Under the pieces are notes generated by a model that did no database searches, was not told where the DNA came from, and saw only the letters and a list, made by a program, of their open reading frames with translations. Of a DNA stretch of 64,000 nt, positions 18,701-26,206 are shown piece after piece. Each line of letters starts with the position of its first letter. The first letter of the stretch is position 1. The stretch lies in the NCBI GenBank assembly GCA_023442525.1, contig JAEZZA010000003.1, positions 1-64,000 on the forward strand, in the 5' to 3' direction. Made by a program: the position numbers and the translations under genes. This stretch comes from Bacteroidota bacterium (GTDB lineage Bacteria; Bacteroidota; Bacteroidia; Bacteroidales; UBA10428).

Positions 18701-19192
18701 TCCGTTCATGTCGGATACAACACCGGTTTGTGTTCCTTCGATCATAATATTGACTCCAGGGAGCGACTCATTGGTTGTTGCATCAACAACAGTTCCTGAA
18801 ACCCTAATGCCTTGTTTGGATTCGGTTACAGGTGTAATAACAACTACCTTGTTTTGAAGGACCTTGTATGTTACAGCTTTATTATCGAGCAATTGAGCTA
18901 ATACATTGTCTATATTTTCATCTACGCTGTGATAATACGTAACTATATTGTTCAGATCCTGATAGTTATCGCTGAAGAAAAACCGGTAGTCGCTTTGATT
19001 CTCAATAATTGAGAAAGCTTCCTTCAGGCTTATGTCCTGAATGTCCAGGCTCAGCTTGTCGTTTTGTGACAAAACAGCCGACGCATTTAGTGTTGTAAGC
19101 AACACTAGTAAAGTAGCGATTTTCATGGTTAAGATTACTTTGTGGATTAATCTTTGAGGCAATAGAATACCCCATTTAGGAATTTTTTTCAT
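15791..19192 (-). CDS. susC: SusC/RagA-family TonB-dependent transporter with STN domain
   Basis: An 1133-residue outer membrane transporter. A long N-terminus precedes the signal peptide (MKIATLLVLLTT at 22-33); long starts of this kind are common in this group, so the first ATG is kept. Domains in order: secretin/TonB short N-terminal (STN) domain about 48-120, carboxypeptidase-D regulatory-like domain about 128-205 (SGTVVDATTNESLPGVNI), TonB plug about 215-330 with the SusC signature EEVVVVGYGTQRKGNVTGSI, then a 22-strand barrel ending in LGATISF. The STN domain contacts the FecR anti-sigma factor, so this is a signalling transporter: substrate binding outside would release the ECF sigma factor encoded two genes upstream. 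Confidence 0.96.
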   Translation of the reverse strand: MKKIPKWGILLPQRLIHKVILTMKIATLLVLLTTLNASAVLSQNDKLSLDIQDISLKEAFSIIENQSDYRFFFSDNYQDLNNIVTYYHSVDENIDNVLAQLLDNKAVTYKVLQNKVVVITPVTESKQGIRVSGTVVDATTNESLPGVNIMIEGTQTGVVSDMNGNYKIEVPSPDAVLVFSYIGYLTERITVTGQTVINVSLSPDVQTLEEVVVVGYGTQRKGNVTGSIASIKSKDFTAAPIANASNTLAGRLPGLVSLQTSGQPGSDAANLSIRGFGNALVIVDGIETSFTALDPNQVESISILKDASASIYGSRAGNGVILVTTKRGDMGKPKFTFSTSKTLQGITIMPKPVNAAQYAELAREYHLNSGQSEETAPFTLEQIEQYKNGELPSTDWYDELIRPWAPQQQHNISVRGGNDAIKYYGFLGYLEQETVFKKNGGDYKRYNFQSNIDARILDNLNMQLTVSSIIEDRNFPHISLSSGEASAWGYFWNTLPIYPAHLPDPTRISFADGNGTGGAHVISNRDIAGYNDKDDVNLRGSIALNYDFPFVKGLSAKVFANYHSFDIRNKVFAKPAAFYTYEPESQIYTKVGMWPGSNATLTQRDDRGRTLTGQFSLNFDRKFGDHNITALALYEVLDIKSDFMTAGRQNYVTPTLDWLYAGDPQTQSNDGKAYENSRVSYVGRLNYSYKDKYLLESIIRADATPIFPPGKRWGYFPSVSLGWRLSEEDFMSGISFIDDLKLRASYGQSGLDYANDNVYRFLAGYTYTNLTYLLGNSSQKGFVSTGLPNPNFTWYDVTTYNFGVDFAFLGRKLYGEADAFYREVTGILGMRSRSMPSTFGAILPMENLNSSNDRGFELKLGTAGKANDLQWDISGNISWSRAKWDQVDEPVYEDPDQERLSKRSGRWTDVQFGYLTDGLFTSEEEIANSTVIQDKNGNTTIRPGDIKIVDANNDSIIDWRDQVEIGKGTIPHWIVGFNASVTYKNFDLAALFQGAFGYNTYIAFSQGKVFPTFYYEERWTEDNNRADALIPRSGSSGGGYNLATTSMRYKSAGYVRLKSLSIGYNVPKKFLSKLNVDDLRIYVAGTNLLTFDKLKKYNIDPEAPSGTAGALSAHTGRYYPQQKTISLGATISF

Positions 19193-19271
19193 AAATTTGA
19201 AAAGTTAAGTTACTGACTTGACTTAATAATTAATTATTTATATCCTTGATTAAAAGGATATTGCATTTGAG

Positions 19272-19311
19272 AAATTGGAGCCACTCGCACTGGTTCCAAT
19301 TTTTCTTTTTT
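19272..19311 (+). terminator. Rho-independent-like terminator on the plus strand in the susC-fecR gap
   Basis: AAATTGGAGCC (19272-19282) pairs with GGTTCCAATTT (19292-19302), 11 pairs with one G-U, loop of 9, followed directly by TTCTTTTTT. The U-tract is on the plus-strand side, yet both flanking genes are on the minus strand. It would terminate a transcript running antisense to the susC leader and start. On the minus strand the same stem could form in the fecR-susC leader without a good U-tract. Confidence 0.6.
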
Positions 19312-19386
19312 AGCTAAAAGGGGGCGTGATGTTCTTGTTTTTCATGAGCAGTAGTTATTGGTTAATACTTGAAATTGAGTTATATA

Positions 19387-20562
19387 TTAGTTGTATGCTT
19401 TCCGATATTTTTCCAGCAGCGATTCATCATATTTCAGCGTTACATTACCCTTGTTAATGGACCATTGTACAGGCATGGTAAGGCTGAGGATATTCATAAC
19501 TTCTTCAATGGTTTCATTTTCAATTGTTCCAGTAAACTTATATTTGGCCAGTGAATCGTCCATTTCTGTAATTTTTACATTATAATGACGTTCCAGCAGG
19601 ACTTTCAATTCACCCATGCTTTTTTCCTTAATGGCCCACCTTGGGCTTTTCCATGTTATCTCATCCATGGATTCGGATTTAATTACGGAAGCAGCCGGCT
19701 TAGGATCGAGCCTGGCTATCTTTTTTGCTTCTTTCTTGTCAGGAGATACTTCTTCCTTTTCTTTTGCTGTGAAAGGGTTCGTGAAAATGACAGCCTTTTC
19801 TCCAGGTGTTAATACGAATGTCTTTTCTGTTTTAAGATTCTTACCCGAACCGGTTGCCTCTAATTCCTCTACAACAACCGATCCTTCTACCAGCAAGGTT
19901 TCTATTTTATCTTCGTCAGGATAAGCTTTTACGTTGAATTCGGTTCCCAAAGCTTTGATAGTTGCTTTGGAAGTATGTACCGTCATTGGTTTGAACGGAT
20001 TTTTGGCCACTACAAAATAACCCTCGCCTGAAAGGTACAAGTCTCGGGTTTTCTTACCATACCGTGCGTCATACGATAATTTACTGCCCGCATTAAGCCA
20101 AACCTGAGATCCGTCAGGCAATGTAATATGCGATTTTGATCCGTTGGGAACATTAATCTCATAAGTAGCAAGGTCCCAGGGGGACGATGGGATAAGGTAC
20201 CGGATTCCAATAAAAAGTAACGCCCCGCAAGCCAGGAATAACAGCGCCACTGCTGCCCATTTCATTAAAAGGTTAAGGAATTGCCTGTCTTTTAAACGTG
20301 GAATATCCGTGTTGTTTTCAATGTTTGAAGATTCATGATGCAATTTATACTGAAGCCTGGAAAATGCTTTGGCAGGATTGAATTCAGCATTTCCCTGAAC
20401 TGAAGCATATTTCCAGGATTTAACATATTTCCTGAAATACTCCTTATTGTCAGTGCTGACAGCAAGCCAGGCCTTCAATACGGAAAATTCATCTGCTGTA
20501 ATTTTCTCTTCCAGAAATGCTACAATCAGATTATCAATACTTTCACTTTTTGGGTTTGTCAT
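19387..20562 (-). CDS. FecR-family anti-sigma factor
   Basis: A 391-residue inner membrane regulator. The cytoplasmic N-terminal sigma-binding part is residues 1-97. One membrane helix follows (WAAVALLFLACGALLFIGI, about 102-120). The periplasmic FecR domain covers about 133-245 (GSKSHITLPDGSQVWLNAGS ... GTEFNVKAY). The DUF4974 C-terminal domain ends the protein (FTGTIENETIEEVMNILS). A lysine/glutamate-rich insert near 265-285 separates FecR and DUF4974. It would hold the adjacent ECF sigma factor inactive and release it on a signal from the STN domain of the SusC protein. It lies 140 bases downstream of the sigma gene and 194 bases upstream of susC. Confidence 0.93.
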   Translation of the reverse strand: MTNPKSESIDNLIVAFLEEKITADEFSVLKAWLAVSTDNKEYFRKYVKSWKYASVQGNAEFNPAKAFSRLQYKLHHESSNIENNTDIPRLKDRQFLNLLMKWAAVALLFLACGALLFIGIRYLIPSSPWDLATYEINVPNGSKSHITLPDGSQVWLNAGSKLSYDARYGKKTRDLYLSGEGYFVVAKNPFKPMTVHTSKATIKALGTEFNVKAYPDEDKIETLLVEGSVVVEELEATGSGKNLKTEKTFVLTPGEKAVIFTNPFTAKEKEEVSPDKKEAKKIARLDPKPAASVIKSESMDEITWKSPRWAIKEKSMGELKVLLERHYNVKITEMDDSLAKYKFTGTIENETIEEVMNILSLTMPVQWSINKGNVTLKYDESLLEKYRKAYN

Positions 20563-20702
20563 ATTATTTAAGCTTCATATATTAAAGACGAAAACAATTT
20601 TTAGCAGGGTGTATAGAAGATTAATTTTTTTTTGAAATTTTTTGGCAGTTGAGGTTAATGTGCCGATATGGCAATGGAATGATGTGTATGCTTCATGAAG
20701 TT

Positions 20703-21266
20703 TTAAAACTCCTCAAGCCTCTCCCTAAGTTTACTCAATGCATTCTTAATGTATAATTTTACACTGTTTACGGAAATATCCATTGTTTTGGCAATTTCAT
20801 CGTACGACAGATTTTCATACCGGCTTAATTTGAAAGCCTTTTTATATTGTTCCGGAAGATTTTCAATAACCTCGCTTAAGAATTTTTCCAGTTCATCGGT
20901 TATTATATAGTCAAGAGGGTTTTCTCCCAAATCGATAAGTGTAAATTTTTCATTTTCTTTTTCCAGAAATTGTTGTCTTAAACTGTTCTGACTATCCCGT
21001 TGCCTGAGATAATCGATACAATTGTTATGAACCGATTTTACAAGATATTGCTTTAGGCCGTTCCTGATTTGATATTGCTCCCTTTTTTGCCAGATGCGGC
21101 TGAAAACATCGCAAACAATTTCCTCTATAAGATAAGGGTCTTTAAAGTATCCTTTGGCCTCATAACACAATAATGTGTAATACTTGTTGAAGATAAACTC
21201 AAAAACCTTTTCATCTCCGGCTACTAATTTTTCAATCAATATATCCTCAGGATACTGCATAAGCAA
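20703..21266 (-). CDS. ECF RNA polymerase sigma factor of the glycan locus
   Basis: A 187-residue ECF sigma factor of the Bacteroidota sigma-70 family associated with FecR. Region 2 covers about residues 20-90 (FEFIFNKYYTLLCYEAKGYF, LIEEIVCDVFSRIWQKREQ), region 4 about 120-185 with helix-turn-helix LSYDEIAKTMDISVNSVKLY. It is the first gene of the minus-strand sigma/FecR/susC/susD/enzymes series, so it should drive susC and its own operon when released. No domain beyond regions 2 and 4 is seen. Confidence 0.94.
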   Translation of the reverse strand: MLMQYPEDILIEKLVAGDEKVFEFIFNKYYTLLCYEAKGYFKDPYLIEEIVCDVFSRIWQKREQYQIRNGLKQYLVKSVHNNCIDYLRQRDSQNSLRQQFLEKENEKFTLIDLGENPLDYIITDELEKFLSEVIENLPEQYKKAFKLSRYENLSYDEIAKTMDISVNSVKLYIKNALSKLRERLEEF

Positions 21267-21615
21267 TTGGAATACAAAAAGTCTTCTTCAATCATTATTA
21301 TTTTCCGGAATCCTGAGGCCGGTTTTTTTTACTGCCTGGTTTGACCACAGGATCGATATCTGTGATTATCTGACATCGATCATGACTCCTATATTAAGAT
21401 TTTAAAAATAAGGAAAAGATCAAAATTAAGAAGCCCCCTTTGATGATTTATGTTTCCAGTTTTTGTGATATTTGGCTCTTGTTCATTTACAGGCGGTAGT
21501 TTCGGCAGATATGAATTAGGAATGATCAGGTTGATTTTTTGATGTTGTGAATCATTTAACAAAATTCGCTTTCAGATGTTATTTTTAGAGCCGGCCCTAA
21601 TCCGGTGCTGACATT
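21267..21615. other. Divergent intergenic region between sigma factor gene and nuoA
   Basis: About 350 bases with no open frame of interest. It holds a 7-bp inverted repeat GATCGAT (21351-21357) / ATCGATC (21375-21381). A weak promoter candidate for nuoA is TATTTTTA (21580-21587, one mismatch to TAnnTTTG) with TTTA 21 bases upstream at 21555-21558. A T8 run at 21323-21330 follows a short CCGG stem. Presumably it contains both divergent promoters. Confidence 0.4.
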
Positions 21616-22029
21616 ATGCCTGAAACCCATCCTATCGAATTCCAGCCGTTTTTGATTTACGCTGGTATCGTGTTTGCGATTGCCGCAATAATGATTGGGC
21701 TTTCATGGATACTTGGTGAACGACATAATGAAAAGCTTACCAAAGAACCCTACGAATCAGGAATTGCGCCTACAGGCAATGCCCGTCTGCGCTTTTCATC
21801 ACACTTTTATCTGATAGCCATATTTTTTGTGATTTTCGACCTGGATGCAGTGTTTATCCTGGCCTGGGGTGTATCGTTCAGAGAACTTGGTCTGTCGGGA
21901 TACCTCGGAATTCTGGTTTTCGTAGGCATTCTACTGGCAGTACTGGTTTATGAAATCGGAATTGGCTCTCTCGATTTCGGACCTCAGGGAAAAAAGATAC
22001 TTAAATACAAAAACAGGCTGGAGAAATGA
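21616..22029 (+). CDS. nuoA: NADH-quinone oxidoreductase subunit A
   Basis: A 137-residue membrane subunit of complex I with three predicted helices (YAGIVFAIAAIMIGLSWIL; FYLIAIFFVIFDLDAVFILA; YLGILVFVGILLAVLVYEIG). The conserved EPYESGIAPTGNARLRFSSH loop and the FDLDAVF acidic motif are diagnostic of the ND3/NuoA family. First gene of the nuo operon; its stop overlaps the nuoB start by four bases (ATGA), which suggests translational coupling. Confidence 0.96.
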   Translation: MPETHPIEFQPFLIYAGIVFAIAAIMIGLSWILGERHNEKLTKEPYESGIAPTGNARLRFSSHFYLIAIFFVIFDLDAVFILAWGVSFRELGLSGYLGILVFVGILLAVLVYEIGIGSLDFGPQGKKILKYKNRLEK

Positions 22030-22655
22030 ACTATTCCATTAGCAGAAATCCGGGTAACCCTTCAGAACATTTCTCGAATGACGAAGCTGTGAGGAGAACT
22101 GTATTCTTTAGCCGGCTTAAGGATTTGATTGCCTGGGGCCGAAAGAATTCAATATGGCCGTTCAATTTCGGACTATCCTGTTGTTTTGTCGAAATGGCCA
22201 CCTCAATAACCAGCAGGTTCGATATTGCACGTTTCGGAGGAGAAGTAATCCGCGGCACACCGCGTGAAGCAGATATGATGGTGATTGCAGGAACCGTATT
22301 TATTAAGATGGCACCGGTAATCAAACGGTTATACGAACAAATGATGGCTCCACGATGGGTGATATCGATGGGTTCATGCGCCAACTCAGGCGGAATGTAT
22401 GACATATACAGCGTGGTACAGGGGGTGGATAAATTCTTACCTGTGGATGTTTACGTGTCGGGCTGCCCGCCGCGCCCCGATGCATTCCTGCAGGGCTTAC
22501 TTCTTTTGCGCGATTCCATTGGAGAAGAACACCGGCCGCTAAGCTGGATGATTGATGACCAGGGCATTTCACGGCCGCCAAAAATAAGTCTCAGAGATCT
22601 TAAAAACGAAGAACGCATGAAAATGGGCAGCATCAGACCCATGAACGAAATCTGA
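22026..22655 (+). CDS. nuoB: NADH-quinone oxidoreductase subunit B (N2 cluster)
   Basis: A 209-residue peripheral subunit. The cysteines that bind the terminal [4Fe-4S] cluster N2 are present: the adjacent pair in LSCCFVEMA, one in MGSCANSGG and one in VSGCPPRPDAF. This subunit passes electrons to quinone at the junction with the membrane arm. The C-terminal extension (ISRPPKISLRDLKNEERMK) is charged. It overlaps nuoA by four bases and is followed by nuoCD after 23 bases. Confidence 0.97.
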   Translation: MNYSISRNPGNPSEHFSNDEAVRRTVFFSRLKDLIAWGRKNSIWPFNFGLSCCFVEMATSITSRFDIARFGGEVIRGTPREADMMVIAGTVFIKMAPVIKRLYEQMMAPRWVISMGSCANSGGMYDIYSVVQGVDKFLPVDVYVSGCPPRPDAFLQGLLLLRDSIGEEHRPLSWMIDDQGISRPPKISLRDLKNEERMKMGSIRPMNEI

Positions 22656-22678
22656 TCCTAACAAATAAAAGGGGTTGT

Positions 22679-24430
22679 ATGACAGGTAATCTCTCACTGG
22701 TTTCCGACATAACTTCCCGGCTCGGCACAGCCGCAGTAATAATGGATCAACACACTTGTGATGATATCCAGACACTGTGGGTGAGCAACAGCCATCTCAG
22801 AGAATTGATGGCCTTTCTGAAAACCGGTATCGACATGCCTTTCGACATGCTTTACGACCTCACAGCCATCGACGAAAGAAGAAAAACCCACACACAAACC
22901 AATCTCCGGAACGATTTTACCATTGTTTACCACCTCACTTCATTAAACCGCAACCAGGATTTACGGATTAAAACAGCGCTAACCGGCGAATTCCCCTCAA
23001 CAATATCTATAACCGACATCTGGCCGTCGGCAAACTGGTATGAGCGTGAGATATACGATATGTTCGGAATCAGGTTCGAGGGTCATCCTAACCTGAGGAG
23101 AATCCTGCTCCCAACGACATGGAAAGGGCATCCGCTGCGAAAAGAATATCCCGCAAGGGCAACGGAATTCGGACCTTTTGTTCTGGATGAACAAATGAGG
23201 TCGATTGAGGATGAACAGCTTCATTTCAAACCCGAAGAGTGGGGACTTCAGAAATCGAGCGAGGATACTGATTATATGTTTCTGAATATCGGGCCTCAGC
23301 ATCCGGGTACTCACGGGTTGCTCAGGCTGATATTGCAGCTCGACGGTGAACATATCGTTGATCTGATACCCGATATTGGCTTTCACCATCGTGGCGCCGA
23401 AAAAATGGGAGAACGGCAATCATGGCATACTTTCATCCCTTATACCGACAGGATCGACTACCTGGGAGGAGTGCTCAATAACCTGGCCTATGTACTCAGT
23501 GTCGAAAAACTTGCCGGCATCGAAGTCCCCGACAGGGTGAAAGTGATAAGGATAATGATGTGCGAGTTTTTCAGGATTGCCAGTCACCTGGTATGGCTCG
23601 GAACTTATGCACAGGACCTTGGCCAGATGTCGCCAGTGTTCTATGCCTTTAATAACCGTGAACGCATTTATGATATTGTGGGGGCCATAACCGGAGGACG
23701 TATGCACCCTTCGTGGTTCCGAATTGGCGGTGTGGCTCACGATTTGCCTGATGGCTGGGAAAAATTAATCACTGACTTCATTGATTTCTTCCCGAAAGAG
23801 ATCCGCGAATTTGAACGGGTAGTAATCTCAAACCGGATATTTAAGGAAAGAACCGTAGGTATCGGCGCTTACACGGCCCGCGAAGCTATAGAATGGGGTG
23901 TTACCGGAGTAGGACTCCGTTCAACAGGCATTGATTTCGACTATCGTAAAAAACGGCCCTATTCGGGGTATGAAAACTTTGAATTTGAAATACCGTTGGG
24001 AAAGAACGGAGATTGCTTCGACCGTTCTGTATTACGGGTGGAAGAAATGAAACAAAGCCTGAGAATTATTAAGCAGTGTCGGGACAACATGCCTGCCGGA
24101 TCCTACAAATCGGATCATCCGCTTACCACGCCGCCTTTGAAGGAAAAAACCATGAAGGATATTGAAACGCTTATCACCCATTTTTTGGGAGTAACCTGGG
24201 GACCGGTAATTCCCCCGGGCGAAGCCATGGTACCTGTTGAAGCCGCTAAAGGAAGTAACGGATACTACCTGGTAAGTGACGGAAGTACTTCGTCGTACCG
24301 GACAAGGATACGCACACCAACCTTTGCGCATGTACAAATGCTTCCGCTTATAAGCGAAGGATATACCATTCCCGACCTGCTATCGATTCTGGGTGCTCTC
24401 GACCTGGTACTGGCAGACCTTGACCGATAA
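22679..24430 (+). CDS. nuoCD: NADH-quinone oxidoreductase fused subunit C/D
   Basis: A 583-residue fusion. Residues 1 to about 175 are NuoC (30-kDa subunit) with ANWYEREIYDMFGIRFEGHP and HPLRKEYP. Residues from about 195 on are NuoD (49-kDa) beginning LNIGPQHPGTHGLLRLILQ and ending at the typical DLVLADLDR. NuoD lines the quinone pocket; the His-59-equivalent is in GTHG. The C/D fusion is known from E. coli and many Bacteroidota. It lies between nuoB and nuoE in the standard operon order. Confidence 0.97.
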   Translation: MTGNLSLVSDITSRLGTAAVIMDQHTCDDIQTLWVSNSHLRELMAFLKTGIDMPFDMLYDLTAIDERRKTHTQTNLRNDFTIVYHLTSLNRNQDLRIKTALTGEFPSTISITDIWPSANWYEREIYDMFGIRFEGHPNLRRILLPTTWKGHPLRKEYPARATEFGPFVLDEQMRSIEDEQLHFKPEEWGLQKSSEDTDYMFLNIGPQHPGTHGLLRLILQLDGEHIVDLIPDIGFHHRGAEKMGERQSWHTFIPYTDRIDYLGGVLNNLAYVLSVEKLAGIEVPDRVKVIRIMMCEFFRIASHLVWLGTYAQDLGQMSPVFYAFNNRERIYDIVGAITGGRMHPSWFRIGGVAHDLPDGWEKLITDFIDFFPKEIREFERVVISNRIFKERTVGIGAYTAREAIEWGVTGVGLRSTGIDFDYRKKRPYSGYENFEFEIPLGKNGDCFDRSVLRVEEMKQSLRIIKQCRDNMPAGSYKSDHPLTTPPLKEKTMKDIETLITHFLGVTWGPVIPPGEAMVPVEAAKGSNGYYLVSDGSTSSYRTRIRTPTFAHVQMLPLISEGYTIPDLLSILGALDLVLADLDR

Positions 24431-24447
24431 TTTATAACCGATGAATT

Positions 24448-24912
24448 ATGTTAACTGCTGAAGAAAAAGAAGAACTAAAAAAAGAGATTGAGCTCTATCC
24501 CTACCCCCAGGCTGCTTGTATTGATGCTCTTAAAATTGTGCAGGCACACAGGGGATGGATTTCCGATGAAGCAATTGCCGACATTGCAGACGAGCTTAAG
24601 ATGACTCCGGCCGAAGTCGACAGCATTGCCACATTTTATACACGCCTTTACAGAAAGCCTGTCGGAAGGAACATTATTCTGATATGCGACAGCGTGAGTT
24701 GTATGGTTATGAATTACGAGTCAATTTACAAACACCTGTCCCAGAAGCTGTCCGTGAAATTTGGAGAAACCACTGCCGACGGCCGATTCACACTAATGCC
24801 TATTTCATGCCTGGGCGACTGTGATCATGCTCCGGCCATGATGATAAACGACGATCATTACCATGACCTGAGGGTTGATTCAGTGGACGAAATTCTGGAT
24901 AAATACAGGTAG
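24448..24912 (+). CDS. nuoE: NADH-quinone oxidoreductase subunit E (24 kDa, 2Fe-2S)
   Basis: A 154-residue thioredoxin-like [2Fe-2S] subunit. Four conserved cysteines are in CDSVSC and CLGDC (the latter in MPISCLGDCDHAP). The N-terminal helical part includes ACIDALKIVQAHRGWISD. It pairs with NuoF in the NADH-input module. The spacing to nuoF is four bases. Presence of E, F and G shows a full NADH-oxidising complex, unlike the shortened complex of many Bacteroides. Confidence 0.96.
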   Translation: MLTAEEKEELKKEIELYPYPQAACIDALKIVQAHRGWISDEAIADIADELKMTPAEVDSIATFYTRLYRKPVGRNIILICDSVSCMVMNYESIYKHLSQKLSVKFGETTADGRFTLMPISCLGDCDHAPAMMINDDHYHDLRVDSVDEILDKYR

Positions 24913-24916
24913 GCGA

Positions 24917-26206
24917 ATGGAATATCCATTGACCAGGCATATAAACGCATCACGACAGCCTTTAAGCTTTGTGGAATATGACAAGGCCGGAGGTTATAAC
25001 GGAGTAAGGAAAGCCCTTAAAGAAATGAACCCTGCCGATATTATTACTCTCGTTAAAAATTCAAACTTACTTGGCAGAGGCGGTGCCGGTTTTCCGACCG
25101 GTCTGAAATGGAGCCTTGTTCCGCAAACAGACGAAAACAACATCACTAAATATTTGGTGGCAAACGCTGATGAAATGGAACCAGGGGCATTTAAAGACCG
25201 CTACCTGCTTGAAGGAAATCCCCACCAACTGATTGCGGGAATGATTATCGCCGCATACGCCATTAAAGCACAGAAAGCATTTATATTCCTCAGATGGGCC
25301 TACAAAAAGGCTGAGATTGCATTGCGTAAAGCCATAGCAGAAGCTTATGATGCCGGTATGCTGGGCAGGAACATCATGGGTACCGGTTATCACCTTGACC
25401 TGCATGTCCATACAAGTGCAGGCCGCTATATCTGTGGGGAAGAGTCCGCCCTGCTCAACGCTCTCGAAGGAAAAAGAGGGATTCCCAGGGCAAAACCTCC
25501 ATACCCGGCAACCAGCGGATTATTTGGGAGACCAACAGTGATCAATAATGTAGAAACTCTTTGCTGGATATCCCATATTGTGGAAATGGGTGATGGCTGG
25601 TTTAAGCAGCTCAGTGTTACGGGCGAAGGAGGCACCAAGATTTACGGGGTAAGCGGCAGGGTTAAAAAGCCCGGATTATGGGAACTTCCTTTGGGAACGC
25701 CCCTGCGTGAAATACTTTATAAATATGCAGGCGGAATGCAGAATGGATATCAGATGCGAGGCATCATCCCCGGCGGAGGCTCAACCGATTTTATGACTGC
25801 CGATCATATGGATATACCGATGGATTTTGCCGGTGTGAAAACCACGGGGAGTCGACTGGGCACAGGTACTCTGATGATCCTTGACGACCAAACCTGTCCC
25901 GTGGCATTCATCAGAAATCTCATACGCTTTTTTGCCGCCGAGAGCTGCGGCTGGTGTACTCCATGCCGTGAAGGACTTCCCTGGACAGATAAATTACTCC
26001 ATTCTTTTGAAGTGGGAAGGGCACGGCCGGACTATCTCGACATTCTGTCATTCCAGACCCGGTACATGGGCCCCGGTAATACATTTTGTGCACATGCACC
26101 CGGAGCCATGGAACCGCTTCAGAGCGGTCTGAAATATTTCAGGGATGACTTCATCCGACATATTAACGAAAAGGGCTGCCCCTGGAATCATGAAAATAAC
26201 AATTGA
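24917..26206 (+). CDS. nuoF: NADH-quinone oxidoreductase subunit F (NADH/FMN binding)
   Basis: A 429-residue flavoprotein. The start is placed at the ATG at 24917, four bases after the nuoE stop; a longer frame begins inside nuoE at 24875 but adds only non-conserved residues. FMN/NADH motifs are LLGRGGAGFPTGLKWS and ICGEESALLNALEG. The [4Fe-4S] cluster N3 cysteines are in ESCGWCTPCREG and NTFCAHAPGA. It carries out the first step, hydride transfer from NADH to FMN. The end overlaps nuoG by 17 bases. Confidence 0.96.
   Translation: MEYPLTRHINASRQPLSFVEYDKAGGYNGVRKALKEMNPADIITLVKNSNLLGRGGAGFPTGLKWSLVPQTDENNITKYLVANADEMEPGAFKDRYLLEGNPHQLIAGMIIAAYAIKAQKAFIFLRWAYKKAEIALRKAIAEAYDAGMLGRNIMGTGYHLDLHVHTSAGRYICGEESALLNALEGKRGIPRAKPPYPATSGLFGRPTVINNVETLCWISHIVEMGDGWFKQLSVTGEGGTKIYGVSGRVKKPGLWELPLGTPLREILYKYAGGMQNGYQMRGIIPGGGSTDFMTADHMDIPMDFAGVKTTGSRLGTGTLMILDDQTCPVAFIRNLIRFFAAESCGWCTPCREGLPWTDKLLHSFEVGRARPDYLDILSFQTRYMGPGNTFCAHAPGAMEPLQSGLKYFRDDFIRHINEKGCPWNHENNN

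Noticed and set aside
24875..24916. Longer nuoF start inside nuoE
   Set aside because: The extra residues are not conserved and the ATG at 24917 gives the usual length and spacing. The same reasoning rejects 26145 for nuoG.
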